A stretch of DNA of 54,066 nucleotides from G001797105 sp964528155 (GCA_964528155.1 CAZGRL010000019.1:1-54066); one strand, 5' to 3'. Positions 31,541 through 39,829 are shown, counted from the stretch's first letter. Notes: generated by a model from the letters alone, not told the origin. A program made the numbers and translations.

Positions 31541-32086
31541 CTAGCTTGTGATGACCGTGGCTGTGTCAGTCCGCATGCGCGCAGCGGACGGATCTGCCTC
31601 GACCCGCCGCGGCATCCAGTTGAGCACGGCGAAGCCGGCGGCCCCAGCGGCCGTCACCGTCGAGAGGGGGAGGAACACAAACCAGCCGATGATGGGGAAT
31701 GCAGCAGCCAGCTCAAGCGCCACTGCTCCCCGAATGAAGACCGAGGCCTCCGCCCGGCTGGGGCCGGAAATCTGCCCCAGGCGCTCTCCGATCAGGCTGG
31801 CAAGACCGGATGCCCCCAGACTGGCGAGCATGAGTCCGCCGGCGACGATCGCCCACCCGATCAACTTGGCCGGCCCGAACGGCAGGGCGATCAGGACCAG
31901 TGCCGGGATGGCGAACCCGAAGGAAACGACCATCCCGGAGCCGAAGCATTTCCACGGCGATCCAGACAGACGCGCACACGAACGTTCGACCACGGAGGGA
32001 AAGATCATGCGCCACGTAGTCAGCATGCCGGGATAGGTTATCCCCAGCAACAGCAGGATCCCGAAAATGGCCATGACGTCTGACAT
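31541..32086 (-). CDS. four-helix membrane protein of the ECF operon (A)
   Basis: A 181-residue integral membrane protein with about four helices, a loop with TTWRMIFPSVVERSCARL after the first helix and AAFPIIGWFVFLPLSTVTAAGAA near the C-terminus. It is similar to the next upstream gene product (32306-32788), which has CALPFIGWFGLLPYAASLGLGG in the same place and a basic loop after helix one, so the two look like diverged paralogues. No named family recognised. ATG 32086 has GGAGG upstream. It is the last gene of the sigma/anti-sigma group. Confidence 0.65.
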   Translation of the reverse strand: MSDVMAIFGILLLLGITYPGMLTTWRMIFPSVVERSCARLSGSPWKCFGSGMVVSFGFAIPALVLIALPFGPAKLIGWAIVAGGLMLASLGASGLASLIGERLGQISGPSRAEASVFIRGAVALELAAAFPIIGWFVFLPLSTVTAAGAAGFAVLNWMPRRVEADPSAARMRTDTATVITS

Positions 32087-32305
32087 CAGTTCCGCCTCCT
32101 GGAGAAGCCCGTCGTCGATCCTGGTCTGAATCAGCGGCTTCACCCGCTTTGCGGTTGTTGTCGTCTGGTTAGCAGGTATACAGACAGGAGGTGGCGAAAG
32201 TCGCGCGGCGAACTCGAGTCGCAAGATGAATGGGAGGAGGCTTCGAGAGTGGAGAGCTTGCGCGAGAGCCCGGCGGGGAAGGGCCGAGACCAGATCGGTG
32301 TTGAC

Positions 32306-32788
32306 TTATTCGGGGGCCGGCCTGGAGAAGAAGCTCAAGATGAACCCACCCAGCCCTAGGGAGGCTGCATAGGGGAGCAGCCCGAACCAGCCGATGAAAG
32401 GCAACGCGCAGGCCAGCGCCAGCAGGATGGTCCCCCAGGCGGTGCGGGCCAGCCCGACGGCCTGGTCTCTGATGCGCACGCCGAGGACTTGAACGATCGC
32501 CGCAAGGCCGAAGCTCACTCCGACGGACAGCGCTGCCAGGAAGATGCCACCCAGGGCGCGCAGCCCTCCACCCCCGAATCGCTCGGCGAGTGAGAAGAGG
32601 ACGAGCATGACCGCGCCGAAGAACACCAGATTGACCACGCCGACTGTGAATGCGCGGCCGGGCATTACTTCGATGACCGCCTCAGCCCGGGCCAGCCGGT
32701 TGGGGAAGAGCGCCCCGACTACGGCGAAGAAGGCCACCAGGCTAAGGGCCACCCCCAGCGTGCCAAGGATCAGGTTGAGGGGGTTCAT
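32306..32788 (-). CDS. four-helix membrane protein of the ECF operon (B)
   Basis: A 160-residue membrane protein with four predicted helices starting LILGTLGVALSLVAFFAVVG. ATG 32788 overlaps the stop of the anti-sigma gene by 4 nt (ATGA), so its production is coupled to the anti-sigma factor. It shares the (P)FIGWF-x2-LP motif and overall layout with protein A downstream. In-frame codons upstream of 32788 run into the anti-sigma gene and are not used. The function is unknown; a membrane target or partner of the ECF response is a reasonable guess. Confidence 0.7.
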   Translation of the reverse strand: MNPLNLILGTLGVALSLVAFFAVVGALFPNRLARAEAVIEVMPGRAFTVGVVNLVFFGAVMLVLFSLAERFGGGGLRALGGIFLAALSVGVSFGLAAIVQVLGVRIRDQAVGLARTAWGTILLALACALPFIGWFGLLPYAASLGLGGFILSFFSRPAPE

Positions 32789-33393
32789 CGATTCCTCCGG
32801 TTTTCCGAAAGTGGTCCTCTTCGCAGCAGGATCCCGTTGCCCAGAAGCCAGACAAGGGTGGCGGCGGCGAGCAGGGTGATCAGAGAGGAAACCGAGGCCC
32901 ACGGGATGCTGGGTCCGCTGACACTCGATACGAGAGCTTCCAGTCCTAGAGGATCCGGTGTGGCGACCAACGCTGAGTAGAAGACGGCGGCCTCTTCCAA
33001 CACTGACGCAATCGAATTCGTTAAGCCCGGCAGAGCCGCCGGCGCCAACCCGGATAGCGCCTGCGGAAGGAAGAAGGTGAGCAGCGCCACGGATCCCGCC
33101 GCCTCTGCTGCGAGAGCGAGACCCAAGCGCCAGGTCAGTTTCCGGCTGTGCCGCTGTCCGGCGGCCGCCCTGGATCGGAGAGTCTCGACGATGCGTGGAG
33201 CGAGGTTCTTCTGGAGAGGGATCTCGGGCAAGCCGTCGAGCGCGGCGAACAGCTCGGCGCTCTGGCTGAGCCTTCTGGCGCAAGTCTCGCAGCCGCTGAG
33301 GTGATCATCGGCCCGTGCCATCTCCTGCGAGGACAGGATGCCATCCAGGTATTCGTTCAACGTCTCGTCGCTTAAGTGTCCTCGTTCACTCAT
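32785..33393 (-). CDS. anti-sigma factor with zinc-finger domain
   Basis: A 202-residue protein. The N-terminal 80 residues form a zf-HC2 anti-sigma domain with DDHLSGCETCARRL (His-x3-Cys-x2-Cys) preceded by LNEYLDGILSSQEM. Two membrane helices follow (LGLALAAEAAGSVALLTFFL and VSSLITLLAAATLVWLLG) with an extracytoplasmic segment between them that could sense the signal. It overlaps the sigma gene by 8 nt, the typical sigma/anti-sigma arrangement. Confidence 0.87.
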   Translation of the reverse strand: MSERGHLSDETLNEYLDGILSSQEMARADDHLSGCETCARRLSQSAELFAALDGLPEIPLQKNLAPRIVETLRSRAAAGQRHSRKLTWRLGLALAAEAAGSVALLTFFLPQALSGLAPAALPGLTNSIASVLEEAAVFYSALVATPDPLGLEALVSSVSGPSIPWASVSSLITLLAAATLVWLLGNGILLRRGPLSENRRNR

Positions 33394-33940
33394 GTTCTTG
33401 GAGAATCTCTCCGAGCAGTCTTCGAGCCCGAAACAAGTGGCTCTTCACCTGGGGCAGGCTGATCCCCAGGACCTGAGCGATCTCATTGTAGCTCAGCTCC
33501 TGAAAGTGGCGCAGTTCGATCACCGCGCGGTACTGCGGAGTAAGACGCATGAGGGCCTCCCGTATCTCTTGGCTCCGATCGGCGGCCTCTGCAGCCTGTT
33601 CGACCTGTCGGCGGGGAGCTCCCCGGCTGATCTCATGCTCATCCTCAAGAGGCAGCGTGACCGGTCTACGAACGGCGAGCCGGTTCAAGCAGTAGTTGGC
33701 GGCCACACGCCGGATCCAGGGACCGAACGGTCGAGCAGGATCGAATGTCGCCAGGCGGTCATATCCCCGAAGAAAGCTCTCCTGGCTCATATCTTCGGCC
33801 TCCTGGCGGTTGCCCATCATCCGATAGCAGACGTTGAATACAGACGTCTGATACCTCTCCACCAGCTCACCATACGCCGCAGCATCACCACGTCGTGCCC
33901 GGACCGCCAGGTCGCGGTCGGAAGGAGGATCCATTCCCAC
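33386..33940 (-). CDS. ECF RNA polymerase sigma factor
   Basis: A 184-residue sigma-70-like factor with region 2 (NVCYRMMGNRQEAEDMSQES, FGPWIRRVAANYCLN) and region 4 (LTPQYRAVIELRHFQELSYN, ISLPQVKSHLFRARRLL), and no regions 1 or 3. It should direct transcription of its own operon when released by the co-encoded anti-sigma factor. The start is GTG 33940 or ATG 33934. Target promoters cannot be predicted from one operon. Confidence 0.92.
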   Translation of the reverse strand: MGMDPPSDRDLAVRARRGDAAAYGELVERYQTSVFNVCYRMMGNRQEAEDMSQESFLRGYDRLATFDPARPFGPWIRRVAANYCLNRLAVRRPVTLPLEDEHEISRGAPRRQVEQAAEAADRSQEIREALMRLTPQYRAVIELRHFQELSYNEIAQVLGISLPQVKSHLFRARRLLGEILQEHE

Positions 33941-33990
33941 AGTGTATTACAGCTCTCGGGACCGAAATGACGCGCAGCGACTCGGGGTTT

Positions 33991-34440
33991 TCAGCCCAGG
34001 GTCCACTCGCGCTTGAAGCCGAATCCGCGTCGGTTGTCGATCAATCGCACCCAGTGCGGACGGAGATCGTAGATCTCGCTCCGGTCGATGATATCCGCCA
34101 GCGAGTCGACGAACGGAAAACGGGCGGCGTAGATAGCCAGGGCGGCCTTCCGATCGGGAGTGGAGACGATGCGTGCGACGCCCTTGATCTGCAGCCCGCG
34201 CAGCTCGCGCCAGTCGCTCACCTCCGGGTACAGGGCAGCGGCAACGAAGGGCTCGCGCTCAAGGTTGCGGCAATGCTGAGCATCGCGCTCTGACAGGAAG
34301 ATCAGGGTGGCTTGATCGTCGAAGGCGAAGAACACCGGCGTCGCCCGCGGCATGCCGTCGGGGTCGTGGGTGGCCAATGTCAAGGCCTGGGTCTCGGCAA
34401 GCAGTGCAAGGATAGGGGAAAGATCAGACACAAGCTTCAA
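33991..34440 (-). CDS. pyridoxamine 5'-phosphate oxidase-like flavin/F420-binding protein
   Basis: A 149-residue split-barrel protein: TLATHDPDGMPRATPVFFAF (cofactor-binding strands), LIFLSERDAQHCRNLEREP, and RGLQIKGVARIV. The family binds FMN, F420 or heme, and oxidation of pyridoxamine phosphate is not implied. The start is uncertain: TTG 34440 or GTG 34431; both lie at the edge of the CAAGCTTC word array, so there is no normal ribosome-binding site. Confidence 0.75.
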   Translation of the reverse strand: MKLVSDLSPILALLAETQALTLATHDPDGMPRATPVFFAFDDQATLIFLSERDAQHCRNLEREPFVAAALYPEVSDWRELRGLQIKGVARIVSTPDRKAALAIYAARFPFVDSLADIIDRSEIYDLRPHWVRLIDNRRGFGFKREWTLG

Positions 34441-34690
34441 GCTTCAAGATACAGGACGCAAGACTCAATACACAGGACACAAGACCCAGGCCTCAAGCCA
34501 CAAGCTCCAAGCTTCACTCATTACGCCTTACGCATGACGTCTTACGAGTCACGTTTCACAGTCACAGACGCAAGACACAGGACACAAGCTCCAAACTTCA
34601 CTCATTGCGTTTTGCGCACTACGTTTCACGTGTCACGTTTCACGCATCACGTTTCATTGCCTGTGACACGTGACAAGCGACACTAGTCTG
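34428..34690. repeat. degenerate CAAGCTTC / CACGTTTCA word array
   Basis: About 260 nt of short-word variants: ACAAGCTTCAAGCTTCAAGA, ACAGGACGCAAGAC, CTCATTACGCCTTACGCATG, ACGTTTCACGTGTCACGTTT and ACGCATCACGTTTCATTG. The words change gradually along the array, and two successive cycles (34430-34560 and 34565-34690) repeat the same order: tail of CAAGAC words, CAAGCTCC, CACTCATT, then ACGTTTCAC words. A further GTCGTC-type stretch follows to 34770. No gene lies between 34441 and 34816. Confidence 0.75.
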
Positions 34691-34816
34691 AAGCCCCAAA
34701 TCGAAGGCTCGTTCGCTGAGCGGAGCCCGTCGCCCGTCGTCGGTCTTCTGTCGTCTGCTGAGACGCAATGCAGCCTTGCCAACGGGGGTGCATCTGCTGC
34801 ACCCCCGCTGGGTATC

Positions 34817-35392
34817 CTAGCCCAGCCCTTCCCAGCGCGGGAATTCGGAATTCTCGATGCCCAGACGAGCCAGGGCGCGCCCGACTGTGGCTCGGATGAC
34901 ATCGTCGAGGGTCTGTGGTCGGCCGTAGAACGACGGAACGGGGGGGAAGATGACGGCGCCGGCGCGCGAAGCCAGCTCCATCAGCCGGATGTGACCGGGA
35001 TGCAGGGGCGTCTCGCGGACGACCAGAACGACCGGGCGACCCTCCTTCAGACACACATCGGCGGCGCGGACCGTCAGATCGTCGGCAAAGCTGTTGGCCA
35101 CGGACGAAAGGGTCTTGATGGAGCAAGGGATGATGATCATGCCGCGGGTGGGGAAAGAGCCCGAGGCAATGCTGGCTCCGATGTCGCGCGGATCGTGGCT
35201 GATGCTGGCCAGCGCCACGACGTCGCTGACTTTGTAGTCCGTCTCCTGCGCGATCGTCACTTTGGCTGCGGCTGTGAGGATGAGATGAGTGTCGATCTTC
35301 AACTCACGCAGCATCTCGAGCGTTCTGATGCCGTATATGGCGCCCGAGGCGCCGGTGATGGAGACAATGATCCTGTCAGCCACGTTTGCCAT
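34817..35392 (-). CDS. ubiX: flavin prenyltransferase
   Basis: A 191-residue UbiX/Pad1 protein that makes prenylated FMN for the UbiD decarboxylase. It shows the N-terminal FMN loop IIVSITGASGAIYGIRTLEML, IASGSFPTRGMIIIPCSIKT, the SSVANSFADDLTVRAADVCL helix and VVRETPLHPGHIRLM. It is the last gene of the ubiA-ABC-ubiE-ubiX run, 3 nt after ubiE, and its partner ubiD lies 6 kb away at 41534. In futalosine-type menaquinone synthesis this role is called MqnM-like. Confidence 0.94.
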   Translation of the reverse strand: MANVADRIIVSITGASGAIYGIRTLEMLRELKIDTHLILTAAAKVTIAQETDYKVSDVVALASISHDPRDIGASIASGSFPTRGMIIIPCSIKTLSSVANSFADDLTVRAADVCLKEGRPVVLVVRETPLHPGHIRLMELASRAGAVIFPPVPSFYGRPQTLDDVIRATVGRALARLGIENSEFPRWEGLG

Positions 35393-35395
35393 CCG

Positions 35396-36109
35396 TCATC
35401 CAGTCTCGTCCTTTCTTGCCCAGTGAATCGCCACCGTCTTCAACATCCGGCGGACGAAGCCGACGTCCGTCATTCCCACGGACTCCATGGTGTCAGCCAG
35501 GGACTCGGCGTCGGCGAAGTGCTCGGTCGAATCCGGCAGGTAGCGGTAGGCCTCAGCCTCGCCGGCGAAGGCCCGGCCGAGGAACGGAATGATCGTGTGT
35601 AGGTGAAACCGAACAAACGGACTGAGCATATCTGCGGGCGGTGGTGTTGTGTCCAGACTGACCAACCAACTTCCAGACTGGAGGACCCGGTTCTGCTCCG
35701 ACAACGATCCGCCGATGTCTCCCAGGTTGCGCAGGAGAAACCCGGAGATGACCCCGGCAAAGCACGCATCGGCGAACGGTAACCGAAGGGCGTCGGCCAC
35801 GACCCACTCGACATCGTGCCCCTGTGTCCGACGTCGTCCGACATCGATCATCTCGGTCGTGAAATCTGCCGCCACGGCAGACACTCCAGGGAACTGGCGC
35901 AGGACCTCGAACGCCAGATCACCGGTGCCGGCCCCGATGTCCAGAACGCGTCCTCTGTTCGTAGGGCGGAGATGACGGACCGCCTCGCGACGCCAGCGCA
36001 CGTCCTGCCCTAACGTCATCAGCCGATTGAGCAGATCGTATCGACCTGCGATCCGGGCGAACATGCGCCGGACGTAGGTGGATCTCGCCTGGCCGGTCAG
36101 ATGGCTCAC
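35396..36109 (-). CDS. ubiE: ubiquinone/menaquinone methyltransferase (UbiE/MenG family)
   Basis: A 237-residue SAM methyltransferase of the UbiE/MenG group: the N-terminal MFARIAGRYDLLNRLMTLGQ, motif I VLDIGAGTGDLAFEVL, VADALRLPFAD and FLLRNLGDIGGSL, and a C-terminal HLHTIIPFLGRAFAG. It would methylate the quinone ring after prenylation and decarboxylation (demethylmenaquinone to menaquinone). It follows the ABC permease gene by 40 nt. Confidence 0.92.
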   Translation of the reverse strand: MSHLTGQARSTYVRRMFARIAGRYDLLNRLMTLGQDVRWRREAVRHLRPTNRGRVLDIGAGTGDLAFEVLRQFPGVSAVAADFTTEMIDVGRRRTQGHDVEWVVADALRLPFADACFAGVISGFLLRNLGDIGGSLSEQNRVLQSGSWLVSLDTTPPPADMLSPFVRFHLHTIIPFLGRAFAGEAEAYRYLPDSTEHFADAESLADTMESVGMTDVGFVRRMLKTVAIHWARKDETG

Positions 36110-36149
36110 ACGCGACCTGCCGGCGTTGGCGCCGAGTAGAGGAAGACTG

Positions 36150-36890
36150 TCATCGGACGAACTGCCACGCGCACAGACGGTGGTGCAACCAGTCGACGGC
36201 GAAATACAGTCCCAGGCCGAGCAGGCTCATGGCCAGCACCCCGGCGTACATCTTTGGGTAATCGAACAATGTGCTACCGGTGAAATAGATGTAGTAACCC
36301 AAACCGCGTTGTGTGGCGAAAAGCTCGGCGATGTACAGGACGGCGACCGCTGTGCCGACCGACTGACGGATGGCGGTCAGAATCGCCGGCAGGCTCGCCG
36401 GCAGGTAGACGAAGCGGAATAACGCCCGGCGGCCGGCGCCAAGACTGCGGACAGAGTGCAACAGTTCGGGCCTCAGGCTGGCGGCCTGATCTCGGACCAG
36501 GACGAGGATCTGGAAGAACAAGATCATGAAGATGATGACGATCTTCGGCAGATCGCCGATCCCGAAGAATAGCAAGACGATGGGAACCAACACCACTTTT
36601 GGAATCGGAAAAAGGAGGTAGACAGCCGGCGAGAAGATCCGGTTGAGCCGCTGCGATTGTCCCAGCACCAGTCCAGCCGGGACCGCCAGAGCCACCGAGA
36701 GGGCGATCGAGGCAATCACCCGCCACAAGCTGGCGAGGAAATGCTCGCCGAGATCGCGGGGGAGCTCGGTGATGAAACTCTGAACGACAATTGTAGGTGG
36801 GGGCAGGATGGCCCTGTGCACAATCAATGCCAATCCTTCCCATACGATTCCGATGGCAAGTGCAGCGACCAGCACCTGTCCGCGCTTCAC
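36150..36890 (-). CDS. ABC transporter permease (SsuC/ThiX-like)
   Basis: A 246-residue permease with six helices and the cytoplasmic EAA-type loop LLHSVRSLGAGRRALFRFVY, of the nitrate/sulfonate/thiamin-precursor class. GTG 36890 is chosen as start because it overlaps the ATPase stop by 4 nt (GTGA) and has GGAGG upstream; an earlier start would overlap the ATPase by 40 nt. It forms the channel of an importer with the ATPase (36887) and lipoprotein (37688). Confidence 0.87.
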   Translation of the reverse strand: MKRGQVLVAALAIGIVWEGLALIVHRAILPPPTIVVQSFITELPRDLGEHFLASLWRVIASIALSVALAVPAGLVLGQSQRLNRIFSPAVYLLFPIPKVVLVPIVLLFFGIGDLPKIVIIFMILFFQILVLVRDQAASLRPELLHSVRSLGAGRRALFRFVYLPASLPAILTAIRQSVGTAVAVLYIAELFATQRGLGYYIYFTGSTLFDYPKMYAGVLAMSLLGLGLYFAVDWLHHRLCAWQFVR

Positions 36891-37666
36891 CCGCCCGCCT
36901 CCATCGCCTGACGCAATCGGTTGCACATTGAGAGATACTCCGGCGAGCCGCGATAATCTGTACCGGTCGCACCTGGATTCTCAAACTTCTCTGCGGTCCG
37001 GTTTGGTATCGGGCCGAGGAGCAGGATTCGCTGGCCGAGCAGCGCCGCTTCCTCAATGGCATGCGTGACAACAACTGTCGTCAGCCGTCGTTCGGTCCGG
37101 AGTTCGATCGTCAGTGCTTGCAGCCCTTCTCGCGTCGGCGCGTCGAGCGAGGCAAATGGCTCGTCCATAAGCAGAAGATCGGGATTGAGTGCAAGAGTAC
37201 GGGCGATGGCCGTCCGCTGCCTCTGCCCGCCCGAGATCTGGCCGGGGTAGCTCTCGGCAATCGCTGTCAGCCCCAGGCGCTCGAGCCAGGGCTTCACGCG
37301 GTCACCCGGCTGTGGGATGCGCTCATCGGACGGGGCGTGCACGCCGTCTGGGCCGTAGAAGCGGCGAACGCGCAGCCCCAGCCCGACATTCTCGCGCACA
37401 GTGGCCCAGGGTAGGAGACCGTAGTCCTGCAGGATCAGTCCCGTCCGCGGGCGCGGCTTCACCAGCGGTTCCCTCCCGATCCTGATCTCTCCGGAGGTGG
37501 GAAGCCTCAGCCCGGCCAGCAAGTAAAGCAAGGTCGTCTTTCCGCAGCCGGAAGGGCCAAGCACGGCCCATGCCTCGCCGGCTCCGACTCGCCAGCTGAA
37601 GTCCTCAAAGACGTTGGCTCCGTCTGAATAAGCGAACCGAATGTTCTGCAGGGTGATCACAGCCAA
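36887..37666 (-). CDS. ABC transporter ATP-binding protein (SsuB/ThiZ-like)
   Basis: A 259-residue ATPase: Walker A GPSGCGKTTLLYLLAGL, Q-loop LILQDYGLLPWATVRENVG, signature ISGGQRQRTAIARTLAL, Walker B LLLMDEPFASLD and the switch His in VVVTHAIEEAALLG. The sequence is of the nitrate/sulfonate/taurine/HMP-precursor importer class. The start is TTG 37666 or GTG 37660. It sits between the binding protein and the permease. Confidence 0.92.
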   Translation of the reverse strand: MAVITLQNIRFAYSDGANVFEDFSWRVGAGEAWAVLGPSGCGKTTLLYLLAGLRLPTSGEIRIGREPLVKPRPRTGLILQDYGLLPWATVRENVGLGLRVRRFYGPDGVHAPSDERIPQPGDRVKPWLERLGLTAIAESYPGQISGGQRQRTAIARTLALNPDLLLMDEPFASLDAPTREGLQALTIELRTERRLTTVVVTHAIEEAALLGQRILLLGPIPNRTAEKFENPGATGTDYRGSPEYLSMCNRLRQAMEAGG

Positions 37667-37687
37667 CGCCTGTCACTCATGCCTGGC

Positions 37688-38629
37688 CTAGGGCAAGAAA
37701 GATGCGTCCACAGAGTCCGTGTATGAGACGGATCCGGTCACCAGGCCCTTCTCTTGAGTCCACGCCAATACATCGGCGAACTGCGCCTCGGAGGGCACGC
37801 TCCCCGTTGGGAATGACGGGATCACATAGGTGCCGACGACCGGCGCCGGGACGAGCTGTTTTTCGGTAAGCAGATCGCTCCAGCGCGTTTTGTCAGCGTT
37901 GATGTCCGAGGCGGCTTGCTCCACGGCGGTCATGAAGGACTTGATCGCCTGGGGGTGTTCGTCGACGACCCGTTTGCTGAAGGAGATCAGACTGTTGCCG
38001 ATCTCGGGATGGGATGTGTCATCGATGATCACCTTCGCCCCACTCTGGATCGCCAAGGACGACAGCGGATCCGGCAGGTTGGCCGCCTGCAACTCGCCGC
38101 TGTCGAGCAGTGCCAAGCGGTCGGGGATCTTCGGAACGGCCAGCATGACGATCTCATCCGAGCTAAGCCCCTCCGCCTCGAGCAGGCGGTCGGTGGTGTA
38201 TTCGATCACCGTCCCCTCCGATACGCCGATCGGAACACCCGATAGATCCGCCACACTCCCGATCCCACTATCCTTGGCAGCCAGCACGCGGTATTGGGGG
38301 AAGTCCGCTGTGGCCGTGCGGGCGAACGACACCACGACGATCTGGGTCTCGTCCTTGTTGTACAGCATCGTCGAGACCAGGTCGTTGATCATGCCGTCGA
38401 TCTGACCTGCCTGCATGAGCACATCGCGCTCGGCCGCTGAAGCCACCGGCACAAACTCGACGGCCACACTTTGTTCGGCGAAGTAACCCTGCGAATCAGC
38501 GACGTACATGGGCAATGCATCCAGGATGGGAAGCACGCCGATCTTGAGCGTGACTAGCTCGGCTGGAGCGCCGCCGCACGAAGTTAGAACGAGGGCAAGC
38601 AGCGCCGCAATGATCCAGAAACGTCTCAT
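37688..38629 (-). CDS. ABC transporter substrate-binding lipoprotein (NMT1/ThiY-like)
   Basis: A 313-residue lipoprotein: signal RRFWIIAALLALVLTSCGG with lipidation at the Cys of LTSC, then a type II periplasmic binding fold (LKIGVLPILDALPMYVADSQ, VPIGVSEGTVIEYTTDRLLE). It resembles the NMT1/THI5-like and SsuA-like binders of aromatic or pyrimidine compounds. ATG 38629 has GGAGGAATCC upstream. It starts 22 nt after ubiA. Its fold is also that of MqnA/MqnD, but the export signal and the adjacent ATPase and permease argue for a transport protein. Confidence 0.88.
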   Translation of the reverse strand: MRRFWIIAALLALVLTSCGGAPAELVTLKIGVLPILDALPMYVADSQGYFAEQSVAVEFVPVASAAERDVLMQAGQIDGMINDLVSTMLYNKDETQIVVVSFARTATADFPQYRVLAAKDSGIGSVADLSGVPIGVSEGTVIEYTTDRLLEAEGLSSDEIVMLAVPKIPDRLALLDSGELQAANLPDPLSSLAIQSGAKVIIDDTSHPEIGNSLISFSKRVVDEHPQAIKSFMTAVEQAASDINADKTRWSDLLTEKQLVPAPVVGTYVIPSFPTGSVPSEAQFADVLAWTQEKGLVTGSVSYTDSVDASFLP

Positions 38630-38651
38630 CAAAGGATTCCTCCAGTGGCAC

Positions 38652-39524
38652 TTACGGTTTGAGTAGGGCAACGAGTGTCGCCGCGAAGAGTGTCACGCTG
38701 ATCACGCCGTTGACGTTGAAGAACGCCAGGTTCAGCCGGGAGAGATCCCGAGGGCGGACGATGGCATGCTCATATGCGAGCAAGATGGCAGCGATGGCCA
38801 CACCCAAGTAGTAGATCAAGCCAAGTCCAACAAGTGCGCCAAGGCCGATCAATAGGGCGGTCGTCAGCGCGTGGCACACCGCCGACAGACGCAGGGCGGC
38901 CGCGATCCCGTACCGTGCCGGGATGGCATACAGTCCTTCGCGCTGATCGAACTCGACGTCTTGACAGGCATAGATCATGTCGAAGCCGGCGATCCAAAGG
39001 GTAACGATGACGAACAACATCCAGACCGGAAGATCGGGGCCGTTGAACAGCGACCCTCGAATTGCCGCCCACGCCCCCAGCGGCGCCAGCGCGTCCGTGG
39101 CGCCCAGGAAGAAATGCGATGCCAGCGTGAAGCGCTTCGTGAAGGGGTAGCCGATCAGCATGACGAGCGCGCCGGGCAGCAGACGAAAAGGCAGGGGCCC
39201 CAGCGCGAAAGCGGCCAGGCCCAGGACGATCGCTGAAATAGCACCGCCAGCCCACACTGTGCCGGAGGTGATCGCCCCGGTGTTCAGTGGGCGCCCGGCA
39301 GTGCGCGGGTTCCGCGCGTCCAGTTGACGATCGACCAGCCGATTGGCACTCATCGCCAGCGTCCGGGCTGCGGCCATAGCCACCGTGATCCAGATGAACT
39401 GCCCCCAACTCGGCCAGCCCTCGGCGGCGAGGAGCATACCCAGGTAGGCGAACGGAAGCGCGAATAGGGTGTGCTCGAACTTGATCAGATCGAGGAAGGC
39501 TCGTACACGGCGGAGAAGACCCAT
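38652..39524 (-). CDS. ubiA: UbiA-family prenyltransferase (MqnP-like)
   Basis: A 290-residue UbiA-family integral membrane enzyme that attaches a polyprenyl chain to an aromatic acid. Both Asp-rich motifs are present: NRLVDRQLDARNPRTAGRPL and GFDMIYACQDVEFDQREGLY. N-terminal FLDLIKFEHTLFALPFAYLG is characteristic. ATG 39524 has AAGGGAAAG directly upstream and gives the usual length; an ATG at 39584 lies inside the promoter. It heads the operon with the ABC importer, ubiE and ubiX. The associated genes suggest the futalosine-type menaquinone route (MqnP) rather than ubiquinone. Confidence 0.93.
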   Translation of the reverse strand: MGLLRRVRAFLDLIKFEHTLFALPFAYLGMLLAAEGWPSWGQFIWITVAMAAARTLAMSANRLVDRQLDARNPRTAGRPLNTGAITSGTVWAGGAISAIVLGLAAFALGPLPFRLLPGALVMLIGYPFTKRFTLASHFFLGATDALAPLGAWAAIRGSLFNGPDLPVWMLFVIVTLWIAGFDMIYACQDVEFDQREGLYAIPARYGIAAALRLSAVCHALTTALLIGLGALVGLGLIYYLGVAIAAILLAYEHAIVRPRDLSRLNLAFFNVNGVISVTLFAATLVALLKP

Positions 39525-39582
39525 CTTTCCCTTGGCGGACCCGGCGAAAATCGCTCCCGGCTGCGTGCCGGGAGCAGCGTTC

Positions 39583-39591
39583 ATTCTATCA
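39583..39591 (-). promoter_or_regulatory. extended -10 promoter of the ubiA operon
   Basis: TGA-TAGAAT on the minus strand; transcription is expected near 39576, giving a ~50-nt leader before ubiA. Confidence 0.5.
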
Positions 39592-39800
39592 CGAGTCAAT
39601 CGGCCTTCTGAGCCGCCACGTGGCATTGGTCGTTTCTGGAGTCGCGGATGGGCAGCCCAGGCTGCTTTCGGCCGCATGTCTCAGAAGAACACGCGGGACA
39701 TCCCGAAATGGAGATCCAGAATTGAATGATACGTGCATGTCGATTTGCGCGTGTTGTATCAGAGTCTGGATCAACGATGAGGCGCGCATGTGTGCGCGGC

Positions 39801-39829
39801 TGGACTCGTTGCTTCGTATACGGTATGAT
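39801..39829 (+). promoter_or_regulatory. promoter of the MscS-like gene
   Basis: TGGACT (39801-39806), 17-bp spacer, TATGAT (39824-39829), about 110 nt before ATG 39941. Confidence 0.4.

Noticed and set aside
34428..34690. CRISPR array
   Set aside because: The words vary continuously and there is no constant repeat with unique spacers, nor any cas gene.
37688..38629. MqnA/MqnD enzyme rather than a transporter protein
   Set aside because: It has a lipoprotein signal and is followed by an ATPase and a permease, so a binding protein is far more likely.
39525..39677. Longer ubiA start at 39584 or 39677
   Set aside because: ATG 39584 falls in the -10 box, and the extra residues do not look like UbiA; 39524 has a ribosome-binding site.
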